This document shows, one piece after another, positions 7,199 to 16,120 of a stretch of 64,000 nt of DNA; position 1 is the first letter of the stretch, and every line of letters begins with the position of its first letter. A model generated the notes under the pieces. It ran no database searches. It was not told the DNA's origin and was given only the letters and a program-made list of their open reading frames with translations. Origin of the DNA: Porphyrobacter sp. SLTP (GTDB lineage Bacteria > Pseudomonadota > Alphaproteobacteria > Sphingomonadales > Sphingomonadaceae). The DNA lies in the NCBI RefSeq assembly GCF_009905735.1, contig NZ_JAAALE010000003.1, positions 203,757-267,756 on the forward strand. The letters are read 5' to 3'. The position numbers were made by a program, and so were the translations under genes.

Positions 7199-9355
7199 TC
7201 AGAACCGCTTCTCGACAGAGATTCCGATGGTGCGCGGATAGGGGACCTGGTTTTGCCCGCCGGGCCGGGTGATCGGTCGCTGGGCGTTTCCGATGTTGTC
7301 GGAAAAGAGACCGATCTCGAGCCCGTTCTTCTCGACTGCAATGCGGGCGAAACCGAGGCCGAACCAGGGAGCGAAGACGCCGTTGAAGACGCTTTGCTGC
7401 TGAGAGCGATAGGAATAGCGGCCGCTCAGCATCAGGTCCCAGCCGTCACCAATTGTTCCGGCATAATTGCCCGAGAGGGTGAAGGTATGCTTCGACGTGC
7501 CGGGCAGCTGATTGCCTTCCGATAGCCATGGCAGGGCCGTACCAACCTCGGGAATCACATCGCGGATTTTGGTCGCGTTGATATTTCCGGAAGCCTGAAG
7601 CGAAAGGCCGGGAAGGGGTGTGCGCCAGGCCACCTCGGCATCGATCCCTTTGCCGCGCACATCGCCAACCGGCACCACAATCGACTGGAGCGTGGGCGAC
7701 AGCTCGATTTGTGCGTCGTTCCAGTCGAAGATGTAAGCCGAGACCGCGACGTCGACGTCGCCCAGCCCCCACTTGATGCCTGCTTCATAGTTCCAGAGCG
7801 TGTCAGGCGGGGAGCTGTTCTCGAAGTTGGTCCCGAGCGCGCCGTTCGCGCCCGCAATGATCGAGCTCGAAGTGATCGCACCGGACCGGAAGCCCTTGGC
7901 GACTTCGCCGTAGATCATCAGATCGTCGTTGGGTTTGATCGATACGTTGAACCGCGGATTGAAGGTGTTGTTCTTGGCGCGGTCGATGCCGACCGTGGGT
8001 ATTGTCAGATTGCCTTCGATAAAGGTGATCGAGCTGTTCTCGGTGAAGGTCCGCTCTTCCTCGAAATAGCGTCCCCCTGCGGTAAGATCGATGACACCGT
8101 CGGCGAGGCTGTACGTGAATTCTCCGTAGACAGCCCAGGCCTCACTTTCGAGGAGGTTGTCATTGAAGGTCGCAAGCCCTGTCTGTCCGGCCACAGGGAA
8201 ATCGTCGAGATTGACGCTCTGTCCGCCCTTTGTCTCGCCGTTCTGGTAAAAGAGGCCCACGATCCACGTCAGCGGCCCGGAGCCATTGGATGAAAGGCGC
8301 AGATCCTCGTTGAAATTCTTGGTCCGTAGCGGCCAGAAACTGGCGAAATCGCCGATCCCCGGGATAAAGCCGCCATTGTTGACGATGACATTGTTGTCGA
8401 TCCAGCCTGTGGTCGACAGCAGGGTCGCGAAGTCGAGATCATATGCGATGTCCGCAGTGAGAAGCGTGTAGCGCGAATCCGCAATGCCGAAGGTCTGATC
8501 GAGGATCGGCGGATCAGCAGTCGTGATCCGGTTGGAAAAGTCCTGCTTGGAGCGATTGTGCCACGCTGCCAGCTGGATCATCAGGCGTTCAGTCGGCTCC
8601 ATCCGCAGCTTGACGCGCCCATTGAAGGAACTGGCGCCGTTCGCATTGTCTTCGCCGGTCGCGGCATTGTCGGCAAAGCCACCGATTTCGCGATAGGATA
8701 CCACGGCGCGGAGTGCGACTTTGCCTTCCGAAATCGGGATATTGATCATGGCATCGCCGCTTCCACCAGGATCGCCGCCGTCGGTGATGTTGCCCGTCAG
8801 GCGCGCAGCGCCTTCGACCGCGTAAAGCTCGGGGTCGTTGGTCAGGACTTTGATTGTGCCGCCAAGCGAGCCAAGACCGTACAGGGTGCCTGAAGGCCCG
8901 CGCAGCACTTCGACACGTTGCAGGTCATAGAAGTCGGCCGCGGGCGCGTAGGGCCGGCCCGGCAGGGAGAAGGCGAAGTTATCGAGATAGAAGCCGATGG
9001 TCGGATCGCCGTCCGTCTCGGCTGCGGCAACGCCGCGGATCTGGAACACGTTTGAGCCGACAGAGATGGTCGAGCCGATCGTCGCACTTGGAACAAGTGC
9101 GATCACGTCATCGATCTGCTCGATCCCGAGAGCTTGAAGCCGCCCACCGCTGATGGCCTGAACGGCTTGCGGGACATCGCTGATCGCTTGTTCGCGGCGC
9201 TGCGCTGTGACCACGATCGCCCCCGCGTCCTCCGACTGCGCTTGATCATCCGTCGCTGCCTGCTGAGCCACAGCTGGGGCAGCGGACAGAACGACGGCGG
9301 ATGCGAGTGAGGTCGCGGCACACAGACGCGCGATGCGTTGCATTGAAGACATCAT
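7199..9355 (-). CDS. TonB-dependent outer membrane receptor
   Basis: 718 residues with a signal peptide (about 1-31, cut after AVA), then a TonB-box-like EDAGAIVVTAQRRE, a plug domain and a beta-barrel ending in aromatic F (SVEKRF). The start at 9355 has a strong GGAGGA site six to eight bases upstream. It is the first gene of the catabolic operon and probably imports the substrate, or a bound form of it, across the outer membrane. This is common in sphingomonads, where such receptors replace porins for larger or hydrophobic compounds. Expression is likely controlled from the two palindromes just upstream. Confidence 0.92.
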   Translation of the reverse strand: MMSSMQRIARLCAATSLASAVVLSAAPAVAQQAATDDQAQSEDAGAIVVTAQRREQAISDVPQAVQAISGGRLQALGIEQIDDVIALVPSATIGSTISVGSNVFQIRGVAAAETDGDPTIGFYLDNFAFSLPGRPYAPAADFYDLQRVEVLRGPSGTLYGLGSLGGTIKVLTNDPELYAVEGAARLTGNITDGGDPGGSGDAMINIPISEGKVALRAVVSYREIGGFADNAATGEDNANGASSFNGRVKLRMEPTERLMIQLAAWHNRSKQDFSNRITTADPPILDQTFGIADSRYTLLTADIAYDLDFATLLSTTGWIDNNVIVNNGGFIPGIGDFASFWPLRTKNFNEDLRLSSNGSGPLTWIVGLFYQNGETKGGQSVNLDDFPVAGQTGLATFNDNLLESEAWAVYGEFTYSLADGVIDLTAGGRYFEEERTFTENSSITFIEGNLTIPTVGIDRAKNNTFNPRFNVSIKPNDDLMIYGEVAKGFRSGAITSSSIIAGANGALGTNFENSSPPDTLWNYEAGIKWGLGDVDVAVSAYIFDWNDAQIELSPTLQSIVVPVGDVRGKGIDAEVAWRTPLPGLSLQASGNINATKIRDVIPEVGTALPWLSEGNQLPGTSKHTFTLSGNYAGTIGDGWDLMLSGRYSYRSQQQSVFNGVFAPWFGLGFARIAVEKNGLEIGLFSDNIGNAQRPITRPGGQNQVPYPRTIGISVEKRF

Positions 9356-9382
9356 GAATTTTCCTCCCCAGTGGCCACTTTT

Positions 9383-9397
9383 AAGCAGCTCTGCTTT
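9383..9397. promoter_or_regulatory. Operator-like palindrome, copy 1
   Basis: AAGCAGCTCTGCTTT is an inverted repeat (AAGCA...TGCTT) lying 28 bases before the TonB receptor start. A near-identical copy is 42 bases away. Position between a TetR gene and its divergent target operon suggests a repressor site (inference). Confidence 0.5.
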
Positions 9398-9424
9398 TTT
9401 GTCTGCCTCGTCCTGCGAAGTGTC

Positions 9425-9439
9425 AAGCAGCGTTGCTTT
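9425..9439. promoter_or_regulatory. Operator-like palindrome, copy 2
   Basis: AAGCAGCGTTGCTTT shares all bases except the two central ones with copy 1. The 42-base spacing is four helical turns, placing both on one DNA face. It is flanked by TGTCAA (9421-9426) and TTGACA (9452-9457), which could be -35 boxes for the two directions. Confidence 0.5.
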
Positions 9440-9467
9440 ATTTTAGCGCTTTTGACAGGACACATCG

Positions 9468-10241
9468 GTGGGGCTTGCAATCGCCGTCGAGATGGTTGCG
9501 ATCAGCTTGAGCCGGATGATCTTTGCAAAGTACAAGAGCGCGATGAGCAACTCGATGACTGTCGATCCGAACCCAGTGCGCAAGGTGCGCTCGGGACGGG
9601 GTGTTCGCGGAAGTAGCGAAAGGCAGGCGGAGAAGGGTGAGCTTTTGCGCAGGGCTGCTTTGAACTCTGCGATCGAATGTCTGGCCGCCATGCCTTACTC
9701 TGAGGTTTCGACGACGCTCATAGCCGAACGGGCCAAGATTTCTCGCGGCGGCATGCAGTATTATTTCCCGACGCGACTCGACCTTTTGCGTTCGGTCGTG
9801 GCGCATCTGCATTCGCGCCGCCTCGAGATTTTCCGGAAAGACTTGCTGGCCATCCGTGACCACAGCGATCTGATTGGGACGATGATCGACCTTCACTGGC
9901 AGCATCTCAACGAACTGGAGTTCAAGGCCTATCAAGAGCTGGTATTGGCAGCGCGGTCAGAGCGGCAGTTGGCGGACCTGCTGATGTCCAGCTACCGCAG
10001 CTTTCTCGAAGAATGGCACAGCATCGCGCGTGAGCTGATCGGTTGGGATGCTGAAAACCCTGCCGCGGCGCGTGCGGGTAACGTTGCGCATTACCTCCTC
10101 GAAGGCATGGCCTACGGCCGACTTGGTGGGCAGCTCCGCGATGACGAGATCGACGAGATCAAGGAATTTGCCAAGCAGACCATGCGGGCCGCCTCTCGCG
10201 AAACCGAGACGGCCAGAATGGTGAATGATAGCGACACGTAA
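9468..10241 (+). CDS. TetR/AcrR-family transcriptional regulator
   Basis: The DNA-binding region is ERQAEKGELLRRAALNSAIE followed by the helix-turn-helix TLIAERAKISRGGMQYYFP, with the usual YYFPTR turn. The C-terminal ligand domain is about 150 residues. It is divergent from the catabolic operon, so it is the probable local regulator. The GTG at 9468 has AGGA seven bases upstream and gives 257 residues with an unusually long 55-residue N-terminal extension. An ATG at 9543 would give a more typical length but has a weaker site (AAGAG). The start is therefore uncertain. The ligand is presumably a pathway substrate or intermediate. Confidence 0.85.
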   Translation: MGLAIAVEMVAISLSRMIFAKYKSAMSNSMTVDPNPVRKVRSGRGVRGSSERQAEKGELLRRAALNSAIECLAAMPYSEVSTTLIAERAKISRGGMQYYFPTRLDLLRSVVAHLHSRRLEIFRKDLLAIRDHSDLIGTMIDLHWQHLNELEFKAYQELVLAARSERQLADLLMSSYRSFLEEWHSIARELIGWDAENPAAARAGNVAHYLLEGMAYGRLGGQLRDDEIDEIKEFAKQTMRAASRETETARMVNDSDT

Positions 10242-10419
10242 CGAGAGAACTATCCAGCAGACCGTCTAGCTTTTCCGGATCGACTGTGGCGCCAAAGCAG
10301 GGTCTTCGCCTTCGGGGCACGGCCTGAAACAGCGTGAAACACGCGGCATCAAAATCCAGCCAAAAATGGCAGATTTCTGGGGTTTTTTCAAGGTCTTGAT
10401 GCCACTCCCGCAGGAGTTT

Positions 10420-10506
10420 TGGTGCCCAGAAGAGGACTCGAACCTCCACGCCCTTGCGAGCGCCAGCACCTGAAGCTGGTGCGTCTACCAATTCCGCCAT
10501 CTGGGC
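10420..10506 (-). tRNA. tRNA-Leu (anticodon CAG)
   Basis: 87 bases including an encoded 3' CCA. The acceptor arms GCCCAGA and TCTGGGC pair perfectly. The anticodon stem CCAGC/GCTGG holds the loop TTCAGGT with anticodon CAG. The T loop is TTCGAGT. A long variable arm (GCTCGCAAGGGCG) marks the class II tRNA, as expected for leucine. Confidence 0.96.
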
Positions 10507-10767
10507 ACGGTGCATCCGGTCATCGCTGCCGGAAGCTGGGTAGGCGCGGGCCATTAGCGGGGGGGTGGGGGTGCTGTCAATGCAAACCTTGCCCGCCGTG
10601 CTGGCGATGCCTGACCGGCGGCTTCGGCCTGCCGGAACGCACGCAAAGCGGCTTGGCCATTCCGGCGATTCCCGTCACCGGAACCCTTGCCTCGCCCGCT
10701 TCGTTGAAGCAAAGCGCGGCCAGCACAACGCCCTGCACTGTCTCAGGCCACGAAGAGCAACCAAACC

Positions 10768-11733
10768 ATGCCTACCTCCTCCCCGCTTTCCGGCCAGCTG
10801 GTCACGATTTTCGGCGGCACCGGCTATATCGGCAATTATGTCGCGCAGGCGCTGCTCGCGCGCGGCGCCCGGGTCCGGCTCGCCAGCCGCGCACCCGGCA
10901 AGGCGCAGGATCTCAAACCGCTCGCCAATCTCGGCCAATTGCAGTTGATGCCCTGTGATATCACCCGCGAGGAGCATCTCGCCGCCGCGCTCGATGGGGC
11001 GAGCCATGTGGTCAACCTTGTCGGAGCATTCACCGGCGATCTCGAAAAGCTGATGGGTGAGGCGCCTGGCACCATCGCCCGGCTGGCGGCAGCGAACGGG
11101 GCCAAGGCCTTGGTCCAGATCAGCGCGATCGGCGCAGACGCCAATTCGCCCACCGCTTACGCGCGCGGCAAGGCGCTGGGCGAGCAACGCGTGCGCGCTG
11201 CATTCCCCACCGCCACGATCCTGCGACCCTCGATCGTGTTCGGCAAGGACGACAACTTCCTCAACCTGTTCGGCGGGATGATCGAGATGCTGCCGGTGCT
11301 CCCGGTGTTCGGGCCGGAGGCAAAATTGCAGCTGGTCTATGCCGATGACGTGGCCGAGGCGGTTGCGGTCGCGCTGGAACACCCCGAGCTGCACGGCGGC
11401 TACACCTATGAACTGGGCGGGCCGGAGCAGCTCAGCATGATGGAAATCCACGAGCGGATTGCCGAAGCCCAAGGGCGCAAGCGGACTTTCCTCGCCGTGC
11501 CCGATGGCCTCAGCGCGACCTTCGCTGCGTTGCCTGGCACGCCGATGAGCCGCGACCAGTGGGCGCTGCTCAAGCCCGGCAGCACGGTCGCGCCGGGTGC
11601 GCGCGGGTTTGCCGAGCTCGGGATCGAACCCAAGCCGCTTGGCCTGTTCCTCGACAAGTGGATGCTGCGTTACCGCAAGCATGGCCGGTTCGGCGCGGCC
11701 AATGAGCGCGCGAAGGTGCGCAAGGCCGGCTGA
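10768..11733 (+). CDS. Complex I NDUFA9-family NAD(P)-binding protein
   Basis: A 321-residue atypical SDR. TIFGGTGYIGNYV is the nucleotide-binding loop, followed by VNLVGAF, SAIGADANSPTAYARGKALGE (the Y-x3-K region) and LRPSIVFG. This pattern matches the NDUFA9/39-kDa complex I accessory family found in alphaproteobacteria, with a role in NADH dehydrogenase assembly or quinone-side structure. It is soluble or peripheral with no signal peptide. It is transcribed alone, away from the tRNA, and faces the dienelactone hydrolase gene. A strong hairpin lies just after the stop. Confidence 0.88.
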   Translation: MPTSSPLSGQLVTIFGGTGYIGNYVAQALLARGARVRLASRAPGKAQDLKPLANLGQLQLMPCDITREEHLAAALDGASHVVNLVGAFTGDLEKLMGEAPGTIARLAAANGAKALVQISAIGADANSPTAYARGKALGEQRVRAAFPTATILRPSIVFGKDDNFLNLFGGMIEMLPVLPVFGPEAKLQLVYADDVAEAVAVALEHPELHGGYTYELGGPEQLSMMEIHERIAEAQGRKRTFLAVPDGLSATFAALPGTPMSRDQWALLKPGSTVAPGARGFAELGIEPKPLGLFLDKWMLRYRKHGRFGAANERAKVRKAG

Positions 11734-11742
11734 GGGCAGTAG

Positions 11743-11779
11743 CGGCAGCTGCGGGAGGCGTTACCCTCCCGCCTGCCGT
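11743..11779. terminator. Hairpin between convergent genes
   Basis: CGGCAG-ct-GCGGGAGG pairs with CCTCCCGC-CTGCCG around a six-base loop. It lies between two genes that end toward each other and is well placed as a shared transcription end. The T run expected after the stem is absent on the plus strand, so it may only stabilise 3' ends. Confidence 0.45.
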
Positions 11780-11788
11780 CAAAAAGGC

Positions 11789-12670
11789 TCAGGCCAGCGC
11801 GGCGGCGTAAAGCGCCTTGAGGTCAGCCTCCCCGCGCGCGGCGGCGGTGGCGTCATAGGCCGGGCTGTCGGCCACCATCCAGCCGTGATCGCCCGGATAG
11901 ACGGTCACCACCGCTCCGACCTTGGCTGCCTCGGCTGCTTCGGCGAAGGTGGTCTTGTCGGCGGGGGCTTCGGCGTCATCATCCTGCGCTACGGCGATCA
12001 GCAGGCTGGCATCGACCTTGTCGAGCAGCTTGTGCGGGCTCATGGGATTGTCAGGCCGCACCAGCCCGCCGCCGTGGAAGCTGGCTGCGGCCTTGATCCG
12101 CGCTGGCACTGCCGCCGCGCTCCAGATCGTGAACGGCCCGCCCATGCAATAGCCCTGCGTGCCGATTCCGTGCGCCTGATCGACGCCTTCCTGCCGGTCG
12201 AGCCAGTCAACGATGGCGGTGGCATCCCGCATGATCGCGGCGGCATCCAGTTTCTTGCGCCACGGGCCGACCTTCTGGAAGCCGCCGTCAGCGATGAAGG
12301 TGGCGAAATCGGCGAACTGTTCGCCGGTGACGTCACGGTAATAGGGGTTCACCACCAGCACGGCGTAGCCTGCCTGCGCCAGCTTGCGGGCGATATTGCG
12401 CTTCGCTTCTCGGATGCTGGCAATGTCGGGCCACAGGATGACCGCGGGGTGATTGCCGCTTTCGGGCTGGACGAAGAACCCGTCCAGCGTGCCATCGGCG
12501 GTGGCGAAATTGACTCCGCGCTCCTTGAGGCCGGGGAGCGGGTTTTGCGCTACGCTTTCGGCTTCACCCGAGGCGCAGGCGGCCAGCGCCGCAGCTCCGG
12601 TCAAAGCGCCGAACTGGCGGCGGCTGATGGTGGCTTTGGCCCATTCGGCCAGCTTGCTTTCTTCGCACAT
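11789..12670 (-). CDS. Dienelactone hydrolase family protein, Tat-exported lipoprotein
   Basis: 293 residues from the ATG at 12668-12670, which has AGGAGA upstream. The N-terminus has a twin-arginine motif (SRRQF, residues 16-20), a hydrophobic stretch and a lipobox LAAC with C32, so it is probably Tat-exported and lipidated. The hydrolase domain has the nucleophile elbow GYCMGG (C175), the family's Cys nucleophile. An acidic DDD segment and GDHGW provide the likely Asp and His. It is divergent from the PQQ dehydrogenase gene, so the two may share a control region and a periplasmic pathway (inference). The substrate is unknown. Confidence 0.87.
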   Translation of the reverse strand: MCEESKLAEWAKATISRRQFGALTGAAALAACASGEAESVAQNPLPGLKERGVNFATADGTLDGFFVQPESGNHPAVILWPDIASIREAKRNIARKLAQAGYAVLVVNPYYRDVTGEQFADFATFIADGGFQKVGPWRKKLDAAAIMRDATAIVDWLDRQEGVDQAHGIGTQGYCMGGPFTIWSAAAVPARIKAAASFHGGGLVRPDNPMSPHKLLDKVDASLLIAVAQDDDAEAPADKTTFAEAAEAAKVGAVVTVYPGDHGWMVADSPAYDATAAARGEADLKALYAAALA

Positions 12671-12787
12671 TGCATTCTCTCCTGCGGCCCCCGCCATGGC
12701 GACAGATAGGCAGGAGCGGCGGGCATGGACAAGCGCTGATTGTGGGGGCAACATAGGTGGCAAAAGAAAACAGGGAGAGTGGGATCG

Positions 12788-14965
12788 ATGGACCTGAAGC
12801 GGTGGACGCTGGGCGCGGCATTATTGCTGTCGACTGGCACGCTGGCCAATTGCAGCCAGATTTTCGGAGGCGCTGACGGAGGCGAGGAGGGGCGCATCAC
12901 GTCCGCTGTGCTGATCGGGGCGGATGGCGATTCGGCCAACTGGGTGAGCCATGGGCGCACCTATTCCGAACAGCGCTTCTCGCCGCTGGATGGGGTGAAC
13001 CGCGAGAATGTCGGCCAGCTTGGTCTTGCCTGGTATGCCGATATGGACACCGGTCGCGGGCAGGAGTCGACCCCGCTGGTAATCGACGGCAAGCTCTACC
13101 TCACCACCGCGTGGAGCAAGGTGAAGGCGTTTGACGCGACCACCGGCGCCAAGCTGTGGGAGTATGACCCGCAGGTTCCGGGCGAAACCGCCGTAAAGGC
13201 CTGCTGCGATGTCGTGAACCGCGGGCTGGCCGCATGGGGCGACAAGCTGTTCTTCGGCACGCTGGATGGCCGTCTGATCGCGCTCGACCGCGAGACGGGC
13301 AAGGTCGCGTGGGAGAAGGTCACGGTCGATCAGTCCAAGAGCTACACCATCACCGGCGCGCCGCGCGTGATCGATGGCAAGGTGATCATCGGCAATGGCG
13401 GGGCCGAGTTCGGCGTGCGCGGGTTCGTCGCGGCCTATGACGCGGGCAGCGGCGAGCAGTTGTGGAAGTTCTATACCGTGCCCGAAGGCGGGGATGCGAA
13501 GGATCAGCCCGCCTATCTCCAGAAGGCCGCGGAAACGTGGAACATGGACGTGCTCGGCGCCAATGACGCGATTGGCGGCGGTGGGACGGTGTGGGATTCG
13601 ATGGCCTACGATCCCGAGCTTGATCTCCTCTATATCGGGGTCGGCAATGGCAGCCCGTGGAACCGCGCCTATCGCAGCCCCGGCAAGGACGGGACGGGGG
13701 AGGGGGACAATCTCTACCTCTCCAGCATCGTCGCGATCCGGCCCAAGACGGGCGAGTACGTCTGGCACTACCAGACCACGCCGGGTGAGACGTGGGACTT
13801 CACCGCCACGCAGCACATCATGCTCGCCGACATGGAGATCGACGGGAAGCCCCGCAAAGTGCTGATGCAGGCGCCCAAGAACGGGTTCTTCTATGTGATC
13901 GACCGCGAGACGGGGCAGTTCATCTCGGCCAAGCCCTATGTCGGCCTCAACTGGGCGACGGGGATTGATCCCAAGACCGGCCGCCCGATCGAGAACCCCG
14001 AGACCCGGATCGACAAGACCGGCAAGCCCGCGCTGGTGCTGCCGGGGCCGCTGGGCGGGCACAATTGGCACCCGATGGCCTATAGCCCGACCGAGAATCT
14101 GGTTTACATTCCGGCCTTCGAAGCGGGGATGATGTATGCGCCCGAGGCCAACTGGAAGCCTGATCGCGCGCGTGGCTTCAATGTCGGCTTCAGCTTGGCA
14201 GGGGAACTGCCGTCTGACGGGGGCTTCAGGAAGGAGGTCGCCGGTACGCTCAAGGGTCGGCTGGTGGCGTGGGACCCGGTGGCGCAGAAGGCGCGCTGGA
14301 CGGTCGAGCATCCGGGGCCGTGGAACGGCGGCTTGCTGGCGACCGGCGGCGGCCTTGTGTTCCAGGGCACCACGGGCAGCGAGTTCAACGCCTATGACGC
14401 CGCCAATGGCAAGAAGCTGTGGAGTTTCGCCGCGCAGACCGGTGTGGTCGCGCCGCCGGTGACCTACACCGTCAATGGCGAGCAATATGTCGCGGTGCTG
14501 GCGGGTTGGGGCGGGGCCTATGCCCTGTCGGTCGATGGCGATCTGATCAACCGCAAGGCTCCGGTGCGCAACATCTCGCGCCTGCTGGTGTTCAAGATCG
14601 GCGGGACGGCGAAACTGCCGCCCGAACCGGCGCTGGCTGACCTGCCGCTCGACCCGCCGCCGAGCACCGCTTCGCCCGAGGTGATCGCAGTCGGTCAAGT
14701 GAAGTATGGCCGTTACTGCGCGGTGTGCCATGCACCGGGCGCCGTGGGCTCAACCGTCTTGCCCGACCTGCGCCGCGCCGGCTCGCTCGAAAGCGCGGCC
14801 GCGTGGAGCGCAGTGGTGCATGACGGCGTGCTGAAAAACAACGGTATGGCGAGCTTCAAAGGCTCTTTGTCGAAAGAGGAGATCGAAGCGATCCGTGCCT
14901 ATGTCATCAGCCGGGCCAACGCAGACAAAGCCATAGAAGCGGGAAGAAAGGTCGCTCGCCGCTAA
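12788..14965 (+). CDS. PQQ-dependent alcohol dehydrogenase with C-terminal cytochrome c
   Basis: 725 residues from the ATG at 12788, after GGGAGAG. Residues 1-22 form an export signal; C22 resembles a lipobox Cys but has Asn before it. An eight-bladed quinoprotein domain follows, with adjacent cysteines C139-C140 typical of PQQ alcohol dehydrogenases, and GETWDFTATQ and GGHNWHPM blocks. The last 90 residues are a cytochrome c domain with C644-A-V-C647-H648 and M687 as the likely sixth ligand. This is the quinohaemoprotein (type II) layout: periplasmic alcohol oxidation with electrons passed to cytochrome c. PQQ synthesis genes are not in the window. The extreme C-terminus is basic. Confidence 0.92.
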   Translation: MDLKRWTLGAALLLSTGTLANCSQIFGGADGGEEGRITSAVLIGADGDSANWVSHGRTYSEQRFSPLDGVNRENVGQLGLAWYADMDTGRGQESTPLVIDGKLYLTTAWSKVKAFDATTGAKLWEYDPQVPGETAVKACCDVVNRGLAAWGDKLFFGTLDGRLIALDRETGKVAWEKVTVDQSKSYTITGAPRVIDGKVIIGNGGAEFGVRGFVAAYDAGSGEQLWKFYTVPEGGDAKDQPAYLQKAAETWNMDVLGANDAIGGGGTVWDSMAYDPELDLLYIGVGNGSPWNRAYRSPGKDGTGEGDNLYLSSIVAIRPKTGEYVWHYQTTPGETWDFTATQHIMLADMEIDGKPRKVLMQAPKNGFFYVIDRETGQFISAKPYVGLNWATGIDPKTGRPIENPETRIDKTGKPALVLPGPLGGHNWHPMAYSPTENLVYIPAFEAGMMYAPEANWKPDRARGFNVGFSLAGELPSDGGFRKEVAGTLKGRLVAWDPVAQKARWTVEHPGPWNGGLLATGGGLVFQGTTGSEFNAYDAANGKKLWSFAAQTGVVAPPVTYTVNGEQYVAVLAGWGGAYALSVDGDLINRKAPVRNISRLLVFKIGGTAKLPPEPALADLPLDPPPSTASPEVIAVGQVKYGRYCAVCHAPGAVGSTVLPDLRRAGSLESAAAWSAVVHDGVLKNNGMASFKGSLSKEEIEAIRAYVISRANADKAIEAGRKVARR

Positions 14966-15007
14966 GCCAAACTCAGTCAAACTCAGCCAAACAAGGGGTC
15001 GCACCAT

Positions 15008-16117
15008 ATGAAGCTGCTTACTGCCGCGGCAATCGCCGCACTTGCCTGTGCCATGCCGCTCGCCGCCGAGGACGCCGCGCCTGTCGCTGCTGCTCCGGCT
15101 GCGGGCGAATGGCGCACGTTCGCCACCGAAGCCTATCGCGGGAAGCGCGATTCTGTCAGCTTTGTCGATGCCGAACACGGCTGGTACGGCACCGGCGCGG
15201 GCGATCTGTTCGCCACCACGGACGGCGGCGCGACGTGGCAGAAGATCGCCAGCCGCCCCGGGACCTTCATCCGCGCGGTCGGCTTTGTGGATCGCCAGAA
15301 CGGCTTCATCGGCAATATCGGCACGGACTATTACCCCGGCGTCATCGACGACACGCCGCTCTATCGCACCCGCGATGGTGGGGTGACGTGGGAAGCGATC
15401 GATACCGGGGACGCCACAATCAAGGGCGTCTGTGCGATCGACATCCTGCCGGTGAAGCGCATCTATCAGGGCGAATTGCGGCCCCGCACCATTATCCACG
15501 CCGCCGGGCGTGTGGGCGGGCCGACGGGGATACTGCGTTCGGTCGACGGGGGCGACACGTGGAGTGTGATCGACATGGGCGCGCACGCAGGCATGATCCT
15601 CGACGTGAAGTTCTTCGATGAGAACACCGGCCTCGTCTTCGCCGCAACCAATGCCGATCCCGTTCAGGCCGAAGGGCTGGTGCTGCGCACCGAAGATGGC
15701 GGCCAGACGTGGAAGGAAGTCTATCGCTCCGGCCGTGCCTATGAGCTGATCTGGAAGGCGAGCTTTCCCGAGGGCGGCGACACCGGCTACGCCACGGTGC
15801 AGAGCTACGATCCCGAACGCGCCACCCAGCTGGTGATCCGCAGCGATGATCGCGGGCGGACATGGCGCGAGATCGAAATCGCGCAGGACAAGGCCGCGCG
15901 GCAGTTCGGCATCGGCTTCGTCGATTCCGAGCGGGGCTTTGTCGGCACGGCCGCGGGGGGCTTTGCCACGATAGACGGCGGCACAACCTGGGAGCGCGCA
16001 CCCATCGCGCGGGCGGCCAACAAGTTCCAGACCGTCAGCACCGACAAGGGCGTGCGCGTCTATGCCATTGGCACGGAAGTGCAGGCGATTGACCTGCCTG
16101 CCCCGCCCAAGGGCTAG
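15008..16117 (+). CDS. Exported Ycf48/BNR Asp-box repeat protein
   Basis: 369 residues with a signal peptide (about 1-20, AMPLAAED). Six Asp-box turns are visible: TTDGGATW, TRDGGVTW, SVDGGDTW, TEDGGQTW, SDDRGRTW and TIDGGTTW, giving a beta-propeller. The alternation of FVD-x-G-F/W-G strands matches the Ycf48/HCF136-like photosystem assembly family and BNR repeat proteins. No sialidase catalytic residues are evident. It starts 43 bases after the PQQ dehydrogenase on the same strand, so they are probably co-expressed; both are periplasmic. A role as a chaperone or partner of the quinoprotein is speculation. Confidence 0.82.
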   Translation: MKLLTAAAIAALACAMPLAAEDAAPVAAAPAAGEWRTFATEAYRGKRDSVSFVDAEHGWYGTGAGDLFATTDGGATWQKIASRPGTFIRAVGFVDRQNGFIGNIGTDYYPGVIDDTPLYRTRDGGVTWEAIDTGDATIKGVCAIDILPVKRIYQGELRPRTIIHAAGRVGGPTGILRSVDGGDTWSVIDMGAHAGMILDVKFFDENTGLVFAATNADPVQAEGLVLRTEDGGQTWKEVYRSGRAYELIWKASFPEGGDTGYATVQSYDPERATQLVIRSDDRGRTWREIEIAQDKAARQFGIGFVDSERGFVGTAAGGFATIDGGTTWERAPIARAANKFQTVSTDKGVRVYAIGTEVQAIDLPAPPKG

Positions 16118-16120
16118 GCC

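Noticed and set aside
9383..9439. CRISPR-like repeat pair
   Set aside because: Only two copies, each a palindrome, and they lie in a divergent promoter region beside a TetR gene; an operator fits better.
10507..10767. Small RNA or G-quadruplex in the gap after the tRNA
   Set aside because: Two long G runs near 10557-10577 are present but not the four needed for a quadruplex, and no promoter or hairpin supports an RNA gene.
12821..14731. 636-residue minus-strand open frame over the PQQ dehydrogenase
   Set aside because: Antisense of a gene with clear PQQ and haem motifs; composition is shadow-like.
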